NCBI GenBank assembly: GCA_963205105.1
Contig: CAUJJW010000080.1
Location: 1 to 44,217 of the forward strand
DNA: 44,217 nucleotides
Reading direction: 5' to 3'
Origin: Verrucomicrobiota bacterium
Lineage (GTDB): Bacteria; Verrucomicrobiota; Verrucomicrobiia; Limisphaerales; CAIMTB01
In this document: positions 1 through 10,002 of the stretch, one piece after another
Position numbering within the stretch: position 1 is the first letter of the stretch
Layout: the number at the start of each line of letters is the position of its first letter
Made by a program: the position numbers and the translations under genes
Notes under the pieces: model-generated
Database searches by the model: none
Seen by the model: only the letters and a program-made list of their open reading frames with translations
What the model was told of the DNA's origin: nothing

Positions 1-175
1 TTCCGAGCCGTCGCGACTCGTTCCAGCCAATCCCCATCTTTACCCTCCGACACCCGCGGGGAATATTCTCCCTCTCCCTCCGGGAGAGGGCTGGGGTGAG
101 GGCCGCCCGCTCCACCCCTCGCGCCACGGTCCAAGGTCCCAAGACATGGTCCATTTCCAGAAAACGTTCCCCTCC
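1..175. repeat. R1 composite hairpin repeat, partial copy (cut by window edge)
   Basis: This is the right-hand part of a repeat that recurs at about 3921-4400, 9340-9870 and 24310-24890. Shared landmarks are the GAGCCGTCGCGAC block, the perfect hairpin CCCTCTCCCTCCGGGAGAGGG at about 70-90, the 'ggggtgaggGCCG' tail and the 'GGAAAACGTTCC...CTCCATG' end. The repeat runs right up to the start codon of the following helicase gene. Function unknown; the sequence shows only its self-complementary units. Confidence 0.8.
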
Positions 176-177
176 AT

Positions 178-3100
178 GTGAACCAGAACCCCTTCACCGC
201 AGCGAATCTCCGGCGGCTCATCGTGTCGGAGTACGACCCGACCTCCTGCGTTCGAGGGGCCAGTTACGCACGCAACGGCAAGGTGGATGCCATCGTGGCC
301 GAACCGTTCGAGGACGGCTGGAGCATCGAGGCCAAAGTCACCGGTTCCGCCCGCAAACCTTACCTGACCGAAGTGCTCCTGCTTCCCGGGGAAGCCGACC
401 GTCTCGAACTCGAACAGTTCTGTTCCTGTCCGGTGGGCGAATTCTGCAAACATGGCGTCGCCCTTCTGGAAGTGCTCGCCACTCAGCCCGATCGTTGGTT
501 CGCAAACCGTCCCCAACTCCCACCGTCCGCCCCGTTACCGCTCCCGAAAACCACCGCTCGCTCCAAGACAGGTAAGGCGAAGAATCCACCCACGGCCCCC
601 ATCCAGGCTCCCGCCCCGGCGCGTACGCTGAGCCCCACCCTCCAGGACTGGGTGGACCGCCTCACCCAGCCCGACCCACCACCAGGACCCCGCGTTCGAT
701 CTCCCTACGAACAGGAGGTCGTCTACGTTCTGAGCCCCATCCAGCGGCGCGTGAAAATCGAGGCCATGCTCGCCGGACGATTGCGCTCCGGCGGCTTCGG
801 CAAAGCCCGCACCCTGGCTTGGTCCCGCCTTCTCCAGCCCACCTTTTTCCCAGGCCCCACCGAAGAGGATGTCCGCCTCGCCCGGGCCATCGCCATGGAG
901 CAGTACGAAATGGGCAGCTGGGTCTATTTTCTCGAAGGCGAATCCGGAGCGAGATTGCTCGAACCATTGATTCGAACCGGCCGCTGTTACTGGCGAAAAC
1001 CCGGCAAAACCTCCAAGACACTTCAGCTGGGTCCAACCCGCCGCGCGTCGCCAGCCTGGGAATCCCAACCCGACGGCTCCCAACGCACCCGCTTCGACAT
1101 CGACCCACCCGCCTCGGCGGTTCTTCCCCTCCAGCCCCTGTGGTACGTGGACGAGAACACCCACGAATGCGGCCCCCTGAACACCTCGCTGAACCCCAAC
1201 GCCGCCCTGACCTGGCTGGATGCACCCATCATCGACGCCGATGCCGCCGATCTCGTCCAAAACGCATTGGTCCCTGAGGCGGATCGGCTGGCCATTCCCC
1301 TGCCCACCCGCGTCGAGGTCACGTGGTCGGACGTCACGAAACCCGTTCCCGTCCTGACCCTTTTTGGCGCCACCATCCCCCGGTACGGACGCAATTTCCT
1401 CTGGGAATCTCCCAAGCCGAACCAGCCCATCGGTCTGGCGCGCCTGCAGTTTCGCTACGGAAACGTCGAGATCCCCTTCCGGCACGCCTCCGATATCCTC
1501 CAAGAAACCACGGCCTCCGGGATCGTCCGCCATCGCCGCAACCGGGGGTTCGAGACCGACGAGCAGCACCTGCTCCCGCTCTGCGGCCTGTACACTGCAT
1601 CGCAAACCACTCACGAACGCGAGTGGGGCATGGAGGCTCACTCCTATGTGCCCATCCAGGATTCCGAGTGGATCGACTTCATCGAACGTCGGGTTCCCGA
1701 ACTGCGCGAACGCGGCTGGGAAATCGTGGTGGACCCCAGTTTCCCCTGGCGCCTGGCACAGCCGGAAAGCTGGTTCATCGACGCCGACGACTCAGTCGGG
1801 GACGGTCCCCAGGAGGATTGGTTCGGTGTGGAACTCGGAGCCGTGGTCGACGGAGAGCGTGTCAACCTGCTTCCGGTCCTGCTCAGCCTGCTGGACTCCG
1901 ATCCCCAAGCCCTCTCGCCAGAACGCCTGGCGGCCGACACCGCATCCGCCGGCATCCCCCTTCGGCTTCCCGATGGACGGCTCCTGATGTTCCCAGCCGA
2001 CCGGGCACGCACCTTGCATCAGGTCCTCTTCGACCTCTTCGAGCCCGGCGCACTCCATGAAGATGGCAAACTTCACGTCCCGCGATTGCGAGCCGCCGAA
2101 CTCGCCGGGGAAAACGACTGGCGTTGGCTGGGCGGCAAGGAACTGAAGGACCTGGCCTCGAAATTAAGGGATTTTCAGGGGATCCAGCCAGTGCCGCTGC
2201 CCGCGGGCCTGAAAGCCACGCTGCGGGAATACCAGCAGGAAGGCCTGAACTGGTTGCAGTTCCTTCGGGAACATCAGCTGGGCGGCGTGCTCGCCGACGA
2301 CATGGGTCTCGGCAAGACGATTCAAGCGCTGGCCCATCTGATGGTCGAAAAGGAATCCGGTCGCGCCGATCGGCCCAGTCTCGTGGTTGCCCCCACCAGC
2401 CTGATGACCAACTGGCGCCAGGAAGCCGAGCGGTTCGCCCCCGGTCTTCGTGTGCTCGTCCTGCACGGTCTGGACCGCAAGGACCACTTCGACGCAGTTC
2501 TCGATCACGACCTGATTCTCACCACCTACCCATTGTTACCGCGCGATGGACCCATGCTGCTCAAGCACAAGTTCCATTGCCTGATCCTCGACGAAGCGCA
2601 GTTCATCAAGAACCCGCGCACCGCCGCCGCCCAGTCCGCCGCCAGCCTCCACGCTCGGCACCGACTTTGCCTCACCGGCACGCCCATCGAGAACCACCTC
2701 GGCGAGTTGTGGTCGCTGTTCCAGTTCCTCATGCCGGGTTTCCTGGGGGACCCACTCACCTTCCGCCGGCTGTTTCGAACACCCATTGAGAAAACCGCCG
2801 ACAATTCCCGCCGGGGCATTCTGGCACGCCGCGTGAAACCATTTCTTCTGCGTCGCCGCAAGGAGGACGTCGCCAAGGAACTGCCCGCCAAAACCGAGAT
2901 CGTTCAGAACGTCGAACTCACCGGAGTCCAGCGCGACCTCTACGAAAGCGTCCGGCTCGCCATGCATCAACGGGTCCGGGAGGAAGTGAAGAAGAAGGGA
3001 TTCTCCCGGGCGCACATCGTCATTCTCGACGCCCTGCTCAAGCTGCGACAGATCTGCTGCCACCCCGCCCTGCTCGACCTGCCGGCCGCCAAGGCCGTCC

Positions 3101-3618
3101 AGGAATCGGCGAAGCTCGATCTGCTGTTTGAACTCCTGCCCCCCATGCTGGAGGAAGGACGGCGCGTGCTCCTGTTCTCGCAATTCACCTCGATGCTCGC
3201 CCTCATCGAAAAGGAACTGCAGAAGCGCGAACTGCCCTACGTCCTTCTCACCGGCAGCACCACCGACCGCGCCACCCCCATCCAACGCTTCCAATCCGGC
3301 GAAGTCCCCCTCTTCCTCATCAGCCTCAAAGCCGGCGGCACAGGCCTCAACCTCACCACCGCCGACACCGTCATTCACTACGATCCCTGGTGGAACCCGG
3401 CCGTTGAGAATCAGGCCACCGACCGCGCCCATCGCATCGGCCAGCAGAAACAGGTGTTCGTCTACCGACTGCTCACCGTCGGCACGGTCGAAGAAAAAAT
3501 CGCGTCGCTCCAGGCCCGCAAACGCGAGTTGGTCAAAGGCCTGCTCGACGAGGGAGCCGGAGCGAAACTCCAGCTGACCCACGAAGACCTCGAATCCCTG
3601 TTCGCCCCGGTGGAATAA
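178..3618 (+). CDS. SWIM zinc-finger / SNF2-family helicase (DEAD/DEAH superfamily 2)
   Basis: A 1,146-aa Swi2/Snf2-type ATPase predicted to translocate on double-stranded DNA and remodel protein-DNA complexes in the cytoplasm. A SWIM zinc finger (CSCPVGEFCKHG, residues about 82-93) is followed by a long, poorly conserved middle region. Next comes the first helicase lobe with Walker A (DDMGLGKT, about 707-714), the DEAQ Walker B (about 805) and LTGTPIEN. The second lobe has LFSQFTSM and motif VI (DRAHRIGQ, about 1080). This is the standard architecture and length of bacterial SWIM-SNF2 proteins. The start is GTG; an ATG two bases upstream is followed at once by a stop. No Shine-Dalgarno sequence is visible, and the start lies at the very end of a repeat, so it could be a few codons off. 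The gene stands alone and has no obvious regulatory partner. The physiological role is unknown. Confidence 0.93.
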   Translation: MNQNPFTAANLRRLIVSEYDPTSCVRGASYARNGKVDAIVAEPFEDGWSIEAKVTGSARKPYLTEVLLLPGEADRLELEQFCSCPVGEFCKHGVALLEVLATQPDRWFANRPQLPPSAPLPLPKTTARSKTGKAKNPPTAPIQAPAPARTLSPTLQDWVDRLTQPDPPPGPRVRSPYEQEVVYVLSPIQRRVKIEAMLAGRLRSGGFGKARTLAWSRLLQPTFFPGPTEEDVRLARAIAMEQYEMGSWVYFLEGESGARLLEPLIRTGRCYWRKPGKTSKTLQLGPTRRASPAWESQPDGSQRTRFDIDPPASAVLPLQPLWYVDENTHECGPLNTSLNPNAALTWLDAPIIDADAADLVQNALVPEADRLAIPLPTRVEVTWSDVTKPVPVLTLFGATIPRYGRNFLWESPKPNQPIGLARLQFRYGNVEIPFRHASDILQETTASGIVRHRRNRGFETDEQHLLPLCGLYTASQTTHEREWGMEAHSYVPIQDSEWIDFIERRVPELRERGWEIVVDPSFPWRLAQPESWFIDADDSVGDGPQEDWFGVELGAVVDGERVNLLPVLLSLLDSDPQALSPERLAADTASAGIPLRLPDGRLLMFPADRARTLHQVLFDLFEPGALHEDGKLHVPRLRAAELAGENDWRWLGGKELKDLASKLRDFQGIQPVPLPAGLKATLREYQQEGLNWLQFLREHQLGGVLADDMGLGKTIQALAHLMVEKESGRADRPSLVVAPTSLMTNWRQEAERFAPGLRVLVLHGLDRKDHFDAVLDHDLILTTYPLLPRDGPMLLKHKFHCLILDEAQFIKNPRTAAAQSAASLHARHRLCLTGTPIENHLGELWSLFQFLMPGFLGDPLTFRRLFRTPIEKTADNSRRGILARRVKPFLLRRRKEDVAKELPAKTEIVQNVELTGVQRDLYESVRLAMHQRVREEVKKKGFSRAHIVILDALLKLRQICCHPALLDLPAAKAVQESAKLDLLFELLPPMLEEGRRVLLFSQFTSMLALIEKELQKRELPYVLLTGSTTDRATPIQRFQSGEVPLFLISLKAGGTGLNLTTADTVIHYDPWWNPAVENQATDRAHRIGQQKQVFVYRLLTVGTVEEKIASLQARKRELVKGLLDEGAGAKLQLTHEDLESLFAPVE

Positions 3619-3654
3619 CGGATTCCTGGGGTCCAGAACTCATCCGGCCCAAGG

Positions 3655-3920
3655 CTATCCGTCGACTGGCTTCCGTCGGCGCGCTGCCCACGGGCCAACG
3701 GCCCGCTCCATTCCAGCCTGGGCCGGAGGCCCAGGAACGCCGATCCCAACTCGGGGCAGGGCTGAAAGCCCGCCCCATCCGGCGACGATCCACGTCCAAC
3801 ACCCCCGGTGCCCACCCACAACGGATGGTACGGGCCTTCAGCCCTTGCGTTCCGGAAATCGTTCTCCTGGGGCGTTGCCCCAGGCTGGTATATTGCGGGC
3901 CGTTGGCCCTCTCCATGAAC
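3655..3920. repeat. R2-type hairpin chain (variant)
   Basis: This non-coding stretch after the helicase gene is built from short perfect hairpins in series: GGGCCAACGGCCC, CCTGGGCCGGAGGCCCAGG, GGGCTGAAAGCCC, GGGCCTTCAGCCC, CCTGGGGCGTTGCCCCAGG and GGGCCGTTGGCCC. The same hairpins recur near 34750-34865 and 37655-37715, and related ones form the R2 copies listed elsewhere. No gene is recognisable here. Confidence 0.7.
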
Positions 3921-4400
3921 CTGCTTTCCGTAGCGGCGGGCGTCCCGCCTGCCGTAGAGGGGGGCGTCCCGCCCCCCGGAGTCCATCCTGGTTCATGGTC
4001 TGTGATCATGGCGCCTGCGCCAACGCCGCTCTCCATGAACCTTTCCGTGGCAGCGATTGCGAGGGTTGAAACGGGCTCCCTCACCCCAACCCTCTCCCGG
4101 GGGGAGAGGGTGTCGCATATCCCGCACGGCGACATGCCGGAACTCCTGCCATCCGAGCCGTCGCGACCTGTTCCAGTCAACACCCGGCCCCACCCTTCGA
4201 AACCCGCGGAATATATTCTCCCTCTCCCTCCGGGAGAGGGCCGGGGTGAGGGCCGCTCGCTGCATTCCTCGCTCCACGGTTCATGGTCCCAATACGTGTC
4301 CAATTACTGGAAAACGTTCCTCTCCACGAACCGTGCCTCCGTAGCGGCGGGCGTCTCGCCTGCCGTAGAGGGGGGCGTCTCGCCCCCCGGAATCCCCGGT
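3921..4400. repeat. R1 composite hairpin repeat, full copy
   Basis: A composite of about 480 bp. It opens and closes with the same unit, GGCGGGCGTCCCGCC followed by a GGGGGGCGTCCCGCCCCCC-like palindrome (about 3935-3985 and 4340-4400). Between them are the CTCTCCCGGGGGGAGAG palindrome (about 4092-4108), the CCCTCTCCCTCCGGGAGAGGG palindrome (about 4220-4240) and the GGAAAACGTTCC block. Unit order matches the copies at 9340-9870 and 24310-24890. Open reading frames through it are by-products of high GC. Confidence 0.85.
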
Positions 4401-7400
4401 TCACGGCCCCACCTGCGTCGCCCGATAGAACACCCGGCCACCCACCGGCTCCGTCGGACCCCGCGTCAGCGTGCTGCCGAAGGTGTTCGTCACCACCATG
4501 AATCGGGACCAGGCCCGCATGTCGGGGGACGAGTCGATCGCGTACAGCGCATCCAAGTCGCCATCCACTCGGAAGCGATAGGCCCAGGGCTGCCGGTGGT
4601 CGAATAACTGCACCAGAGCCAGCCGCGGGCGCGCCGTGAAACGGGCCATCACCGACCGACTCTGTTCCAGCGTCATCGACATCACGGGATTCATCCCGTC
4701 CAGCGTGCCCGCCCAGCCCAGGAAGGATTGCCCCTCCCGTGGCTCCGCGGTCAGCGTCACCCGCGTGCCCACCGGATAGTAAGGCAACGCCGGTGACACT
4801 CGCACGTCTCCGTCCCCCACCGCCCGCACGTTCAGTCCCACCTGCCCCTCAGGCAACGGAGCGAAGAGTGCCGACACTTCCGGCTGAGCCTCGTTGACGG
4901 TAAGTTCCGCCGGGAGACTCCTTCCCGAAACCGCTCCTCCCCACATCACGAAGTAATGCCCCGGCGCCGGCACAGCCCAGAATCGCACCCGACCCCCTCC
5001 CGGATAGGTCAGGCGATCCGGGGCCCGCTGAATCGTGCCTTGACCCGACACTTCCGTTCTTAACGTCGTTCCAAACACCCCCACCCCGTGCGAATCCTTG
5101 TCGTTCAACGAAATGGTTTGGGGGTTTTCAGGGCCACCGAAGTCACCCATCCAACCCAGGAACGTCCATCCTGCATCGGGCGCAGCCACCAGCCCCACCC
5201 GGCTCACCCCCCGGTACACATCGATCCCCAGACTCGAGCTCACCGTCGGCAGCACGGTACCGCCTCCCATGGCCGAGTGCGTCAACCAGTAGCCTCCTGG
5301 TGACCAACCGGTGAACGCGAATTCCGCCGTCACCGATCGGTCGCGGTCCATCCGGACCGTCACCCGCGGACCGCTTCCCTGCACCTCACCGATCCATTGC
5401 TGGAAGGCGGTGTGCCCACGGACGAACGGAATGTGAAGCACCTCCGCCGATAAGGTCACCACGGTGTTCGACGCATACACGCCACCCGGCGGATCCAGAA
5501 CCACCCGCCCTGAACCGTAGTACGGCAAGTTCGGCAATCTCTGACTCAGGTGGGTCAACGTCTTCAACCGATAGACCGCCACCGGCTCGAACTCCGCCCC
5601 CACGGCTCGATCCGTGTCCATCAGCACTTCCACCTCCAGGCCATTGCCCGAGGCATCCCCGCTCCAGCCCGCCAGTCGCCACCCATCCGCCGGCGCCGCG
5701 GTCAGCCGGACGCGAGTCCCGGCTTCGTATTTTCCCCCCGGCGGCTCCACCACCACGCGCCCTTCCCCCACCGTACTCACCGCCAACGCACGCCGCGCAT
5801 CCGGAAGAATGGTCAGCGCCAACGACACCACCTCGGTGGTTGCCGAGAAGCTGCGGTCATAGGCGAAAGCCCGAATCGACACGCTGTTCGTCACCATCCA
5901 TGGACCGGCATACAGCATCGAACCGTGCGTCGGAACGGAACCGTCCAGCGTGTACAGGACGGCTCCCTTCGGAAAGCTCGTCACCAGGGAAACCTCCACC
6001 GGCCCCAGATGCGTCGCCGACTCCGACGTCACCCGTTCTCCGTCGAGCCGGATTTCGATGACGCCCGGCGGGGGCGCTCCCCGCTCGTAAGCTCCAATGT
6101 CGTAGCCTGCCCCGAACGGGCGAGACACACCCCGTTGATCCACCACAGGCGCCCCCTCGGGCAACGCCGCATCCACCGCTGCACTCCCTTCCAGCAACGC
6201 ATGCGTCGGAGTCACTCCTCCTTGCAGCACCAACGCCCCGAGTTTCGCGTCCGCCCCGATGAGATCGCTCCCCGACAACCCGCTGATCTGCATTGAGACC
6301 CCCACCAGGTTGCGTCCCAGACTGGTGACCGTGCCGGAGCCGTCGGAGGGCAGGAACTCGATCGCCCGGGTGTTCCCGGTGACCAGGGTATTTCGCAGGG
6401 TAAGCGTGCCATTCGTGATATGGAAACCACCGCCAAATGACTGGCCCGCCGGACCAATGGGATAGGTCGGGTGACTCAGACCCGGGTCACCACCGATCGC
6501 CCGGTTGCCAGTCACCGTGTTGTGAACCAGCACGGCCTGGTTGGTCACCGCATGGAGTCCTCCCCCAAATACCGGCCCACCTGAGGTGCCCACGGAACCA
6601 GAGGACCCTCCCAGACCGCCTTTGACCGAATTGCCGGAAAGCGTGCAATTCGTCACCCACGTCGACCCGCCCAGGAGCGCCACGCCGCCGCCCCATGCCT
6701 CGGCACCCAGTTCCACGACAGCTCGACTGCCGATGGCAGCCGCGCCCGCCTGGACCGCATTCGCAGAAACCGTCGTCCCCACCACGTTCGCTGTGGTGTT
6801 CCACAGCAGGACACCGCCACCCCCCGACTGGCCTCCGTTGCCAGCACCGTATCCACCAACCCCGTTTCCTCCCACGCACGCATTGTTCGCCACCCAACAA
6901 TCCAGCATCTCCAGGTCGCCACCCAGGGCGAACAATCCACCCCCATAGCCTCCCCCGCCCCCGGTTTCCAAAGCGGGTATTCCGCCGTGCCCGCCTTCAG
7001 TTCGGTTCCGGATCAACTGACAGCGCTCCAACCGAACGATGCCGCCATCGCAAAAGATCGCCCCACCCAAACCCGCCCCACCCCCACCAGCGCCCGGGCC
7101 GCCGGTTGGAAACACATTCGAAGCGTAGGCTCCTAAACCACCGCCAAACTCGCTCCCTCCACCGGGAGTGTACGGAAACTGCACCATGCTCCCCCCTCCA
7201 CCCCCACCGCCCACCCCTCCTCGACCGCCCACTCCACCGTTGGGCCTCGTCGCAGAACTCGTGGAAGCTCCGCCACCCCCGCCACCGCCCCCCAGACCGC
7301 CCGCAAATCCGTTGAAGTTATTCTCCGCGGTTCCCCCGGCCCCTCCCTGGGGCCCGCCACCCGCTCCTCCTTGGATTCCGCTGCCAGCCGGAGACCCTCC

Positions 7401-8060
7401 GCGTCCACCCACCGCGACGTTGGCCTCCACCAAGGTGTTGGAGACCGTGAGTCGACCTTGCGTGCTGAAAATGCCTCCCCCCAACCCGCCACCACCGCCG
7501 CCGGCGGACGCGGGACCCGCCACCCCCTCACCACCGGTCACCGAGTTGCTCGACACCACGGAGTTCAGAACGGTGAGTTCACCGCCGTTGAAAATCCCCC
7601 CGCCCCAACCCGCCAGCGTGTGGTTCCCCTCCACCTTACAATCCACCAGCGTCAGCACCCCCCGATTCGAGACACCCGCCCCATGCCGACCTCCTGTCGC
7701 ACGCCCGTTGGCCAACGTCAGCCCCGACACCCGATTGGTCGTCCCTGCTCCCAACACCAGAACCTGCACGCTCCCTTCTCCACTCACTCGAAGGTTCTCA
7801 GCTCCAGGACCCTCCACCACCACTGAGTCCCGCACCTCCGGCAGCGCACTCGCCAACGCAATCGTTCCTTCCACCGTGAAGCGCACGCGATCCGCCCCGG
7901 GCATGGCGTTCGCTTGAATCAATGCCTCGCGCAACGATCCCGGACCGGCATCCGCCAGGGTTGTCACGTTGAATTCAGCCGCCCATCCTTCTCCTCCCAG
8001 GATCACACCAACCCCAACCAGCATCACGCCGACACCTCGGGAGAAAAGCGGAGAAAGCAT
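4401..8060 (-). CDS. Large secreted beta-helix protein: choice-of-anchor Q, chitobiase C-terminal-like and five InlB-type B repeats
   Basis: A 1,219-aa protein predicted to be exported. A hydrophobic signal segment with an Ala-type cleavage site (EGWAA) leads into FNVTTLADAGPGSLREAL, the CSLREA-type start of a right-handed beta-helix. A very Gly-rich stretch (about residues 205-330) interrupts the helix. The module ending in DQRG...DIGAYE (to about 657) matches choice-of-anchor Q domains. A chitobiase/hexosaminidase C-terminal-like segment (TLDGSVPTHGSMLY, about 700-740) and five B repeats of about 70 aa with GW/W.G motifs (about 767-1140) follow. The C-terminus is a small domain with YAIDSSPDMRAWS...FYRAT, shared with the proteins at 28918-30927 and 13761-20318. 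The start is placed at 8060 because the frame extends to 8141 without signal-peptide character. An adhesive or surface structural role is inferred; no enzymatic motif is visible. Confidence 0.85.
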   Translation of the reverse strand: MLSPLFSRGVGVMLVGVGVILGGEGWAAEFNVTTLADAGPGSLREALIQANAMPGADRVRFTVEGTIALASALPEVRDSVVVEGPGAENLRVSGEGSVQVLVLGAGTTNRVSGLTLANGRATGGRHGAGVSNRGVLTLVDCKVEGNHTLAGWGGGIFNGGELTVLNSVVSSNSVTGGEGVAGPASAGGGGGGLGGGIFSTQGRLTVSNTLVEANVAVGGRGGSPAGSGIQGGAGGGPQGGAGGTAENNFNGFAGGLGGGGGGGGASTSSATRPNGGVGGRGGVGGGGGGGSMVQFPYTPGGGSEFGGGLGAYASNVFPTGGPGAGGGGAGLGGAIFCDGGIVRLERCQLIRNRTEGGHGGIPALETGGGGGYGGGLFALGGDLEMLDCWVANNACVGGNGVGGYGAGNGGQSGGGGVLLWNTTANVVGTTVSANAVQAGAAAIGSRAVVELGAEAWGGGVALLGGSTWVTNCTLSGNSVKGGLGGSSGSVGTSGGPVFGGGLHAVTNQAVLVHNTVTGNRAIGGDPGLSHPTYPIGPAGQSFGGGFHITNGTLTLRNTLVTGNTRAIEFLPSDGSGTVTSLGRNLVGVSMQISGLSGSDLIGADAKLGALVLQGGVTPTHALLEGSAAVDAALPEGAPVVDQRGVSRPFGAGYDIGAYERGAPPPGVIEIRLDGERVTSESATHLGPVEVSLVTSFPKGAVLYTLDGSVPTHGSMLYAGPWMVTNSVSIRAFAYDRSFSATTEVVSLALTILPDARRALAVSTVGEGRVVVEPPGGKYEAGTRVRLTAAPADGWRLAGWSGDASGNGLEVEVLMDTDRAVGAEFEPVAVYRLKTLTHLSQRLPNLPYYGSGRVVLDPPGGVYASNTVVTLSAEVLHIPFVRGHTAFQQWIGEVQGSGPRVTVRMDRDRSVTAEFAFTGWSPGGYWLTHSAMGGGTVLPTVSSSLGIDVYRGVSRVGLVAAPDAGWTFLGWMGDFGGPENPQTISLNDKDSHGVGVFGTTLRTEVSGQGTIQRAPDRLTYPGGGRVRFWAVPAPGHYFVMWGGAVSGRSLPAELTVNEAQPEVSALFAPLPEGQVGLNVRAVGDGDVRVSPALPYYPVGTRVTLTAEPREGQSFLGWAGTLDGMNPVMSMTLEQSRSVMARFTARPRLALVQLFDHRQPWAYRFRVDGDLDALYAIDSSPDMRAWSRFMVVTNTFGSTLTRGPTEPVGGRVFYRATQVGP

Positions 8061-8117
8061 AAGGACGTTCCACAGGTGCCACACCCAGGCATCCACAGCA
8101 ATGCCCCAGGGAGCAGT

Positions 8118-9335
8118 ATGAAGTCGGACTCCCAACGCCAACTCTCTCGCCTCGCCCCAGGCGGGTCCTCAGCTACCTTGACCGGCATGCTGCCCCCGCG
8201 ATGTCATCCAGCCCCTTCCTTGGGGCCATCCGCACCGCGACTCCGCAGTCACCCATTCCTCCACCTGCTGGGCTTGGTTCTCCTGGCCATGCTGTCCGCC
8301 TGCCGACAGGACCCACCCGAACCCGCGAAGACTTCCACGACAAACCCGCCGATCCCCGCAACCTCCGCGCCTTCCGCATCCCATCACGCCCTTCAGGAAG
8401 TCCCAGGCGACGTAACGACGACCCCAACCACCAACGCCACCCTGCAAGACATCGTCGCTGCCCCACCTCCAGTGCCGTTCCCCTACGAGAAACTGATCGA
8501 GTTCGCCATGGCCGAACGCGGCGCCTACTTCATGAGTGGCCGGGTGTTCCGGTTCTCTTCCGACCGCAAGGCGATCGTCGACCTCAGTGAGTCCTTCGAC
8601 AACGCCATCGCGGATCTGGCACATCGCCAACTCCGCTACTACGAACGCATGGAGGCGGCGAGCCGGCTCCGCGACCGTTCGAAGAGGCTGGGCCCGGGAA
8701 CCGGCCCACCTCGGCCTGCCCTGCCACCGAGGGGGAACCCAGAAGCCGGGCTCGCAGCCCGCTCCGATGCCCGACTGGAAGCCGCGTGGCTCAGTCTTTC
8801 AACCGAGGTCCTGGACTCCAGGATCGGCGAGGATCTCGAGGGGTACCTGGAGCTTGAAGCCCGTGTTCCCCTCCAACCGGAGGCCATTTCCGTGCAACTG
8901 AAGTCTCCTCTGGCTGCGCTCGGCTCGATGGTCATCGTGAACACCTCGGACCGTGACCTGACCGATTGCATCCTCATCTCCACCGCCGAGCGGGATGTGG
9001 AAGCGGTGGCGCAATCCTTCGACCAACCGACAACGTGGATCCACCAATGGCTCGACGAAGTCGCCACCGACCTGGATCCCGGCACTCCTGAGCTTCCCAT
9101 GGATTTCGTGGAAGCCCTCCGCTCCGCCGTGGATCGCAGGACACGGTTCTTCGTTCAGTCGTTTCCAGCGGGCGCGACGTTCATCGCGAAAGGCCTTCCG
9201 CCCATGGAATTATCCTCCTGCACGGCCTTTCGCGTTTCCCTGTATTCGCGGGAACTCTACGTGCGCAACGTCGTGGCTCCCGACCTCGCCGCCGCCCAGG
9301 CTGCTCAAAGCACCCCGCGCCACCCCGCACCCTGA
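8118..9335 (+). CDS. Uncharacterised lipoprotein
   Basis: A 405-aa protein I do not recognise. A hydrophobic helix ending in a lipobox (LLAMLSAC, the Cys followed by RQDPPEP) indicates a lipoprotein anchored after signal peptidase II cleavage, followed by a Pro/Thr/Ser-rich tether. The remaining roughly 330 residues are soluble and contain the segments YEKLIEFAMAERGAYFMSG and VFRFSSDRKAIVDLSESF, a short basic/Pro-Gly-rich insert, and a mixed alpha/beta C-terminal half. The start at 8118 is preceded by a good Shine-Dalgarno sequence (GGGAG, 5 nt spacing) and lies 57 bp from the divergent beta-helix gene. An ATG at 8187 would also retain the signal peptide. The stop is followed directly by an R1 repeat. 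Confidence 0.8.
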   Translation: MKSDSQRQLSRLAPGGSSATLTGMLPPRCHPAPSLGPSAPRLRSHPFLHLLGLVLLAMLSACRQDPPEPAKTSTTNPPIPATSAPSASHHALQEVPGDVTTTPTTNATLQDIVAAPPPVPFPYEKLIEFAMAERGAYFMSGRVFRFSSDRKAIVDLSESFDNAIADLAHRQLRYYERMEAASRLRDRSKRLGPGTGPPRPALPPRGNPEAGLAARSDARLEAAWLSLSTEVLDSRIGEDLEGYLELEARVPLQPEAISVQLKSPLAALGSMVIVNTSDRDLTDCILISTAERDVEAVAQSFDQPTTWIHQWLDEVATDLDPGTPELPMDFVEALRSAVDRRTRFFVQSFPAGATFIAKGLPPMELSSCTAFRVSLYSRELYVRNVVAPDLAAAQAAQSTPRHPAP

Positions 9336-9339
9336 ACCT

Positions 9340-9870
9340 GCCTTCCGTAGCGGCGGGCGTCCCGCCTGCCGTAGAGGGGTGCGTCCCGCCCCCTGGAATC
9401 CCCGGTTCATGGCCCGTGAGCAGGTCGATTTCGAACAGGTGGCTCTCCATGAACCTTTCCGTGGCAGCGATCGCGAGGGTTGAAACGGGCTCCCTCACCC
9501 CACCCCTCTCCCGGGGGGAGAGGGAGCCGCATATCCCCCACGGCGACATGGCAGAACTCCAACCGTCCGAGCCGTCGCGACCCGTTCCAGCCAACACCCG
9601 GCCCAACCCTTCGAAACCCGCGGGAAATATTCTCCCTCTCCCTCCGGGAGAGGGCCGGGGTGAGGGTCGTTCGCTCCTCTCCTCGCGCCACGGTTCATGG
9701 TCCCAATACGTTTCCAATTTCTGGAAAACGTTCCTCTCCATGAACCGGTCGTCCGTAGCGGCGGGCGTCCCGCCTGCCGTAGAGGGGGGCGTCTCGCCCC
9801 CCGGAGTCCGTCCTGGTTCATGGCCCGTGAGCAGGTCATTTTTGAACAGGGGACTCTCCATGAACCAGGT
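9340..9870. repeat. R1 composite hairpin repeat, full copy
   Basis: Same unit order as the copy at 3921-4400: a GGCGGGCGTCCCGCC unit at about 9350-9400, then CTCCATGAACC-TTTCCGTGGCAGCGAT, CTCTCCCGGGGGGAGAG (about 9507-9523), CCCTCTCCCTCCGGGAGAGGG (about 9632-9652) and the GGAAAACGTTCC block. A second GGCGGGCGTCCCGCC unit (about 9755-9805) closes it. It begins 5 bp after the stop codon of the lipoprotein gene. The following 130 bp up to the next gene show nothing recognisable. Confidence 0.85.
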
Positions 9871-10002
9871 CTGGTCCTGTCTCCATGTCCGTGGACTGGC
9901 ATGGTTCTCCGCCATCGTCGCCCCAACGCGCGAGGCGGTCAGGTCTTCAGCCATCACCACCTGACAGTTGCCAGCGCGATGGCCAGTCCGCACCGTCGGG
10001 CC

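Noticed and set aside
96..575. Open frames overlapping the helicase start on both strands
   Set aside because: High-GC shadows of the helicase gene; no domain, no ribosome-binding site and Arg/Pro/Ser-rich composition.
9181..9993. Long minus-strand frame across the R1 copy
   Set aside because: It reads through the repeat; the same 'protein' appears at every R1 copy (for example 3533-4303 and 24413-24880), which marks repeat DNA rather than a gene.
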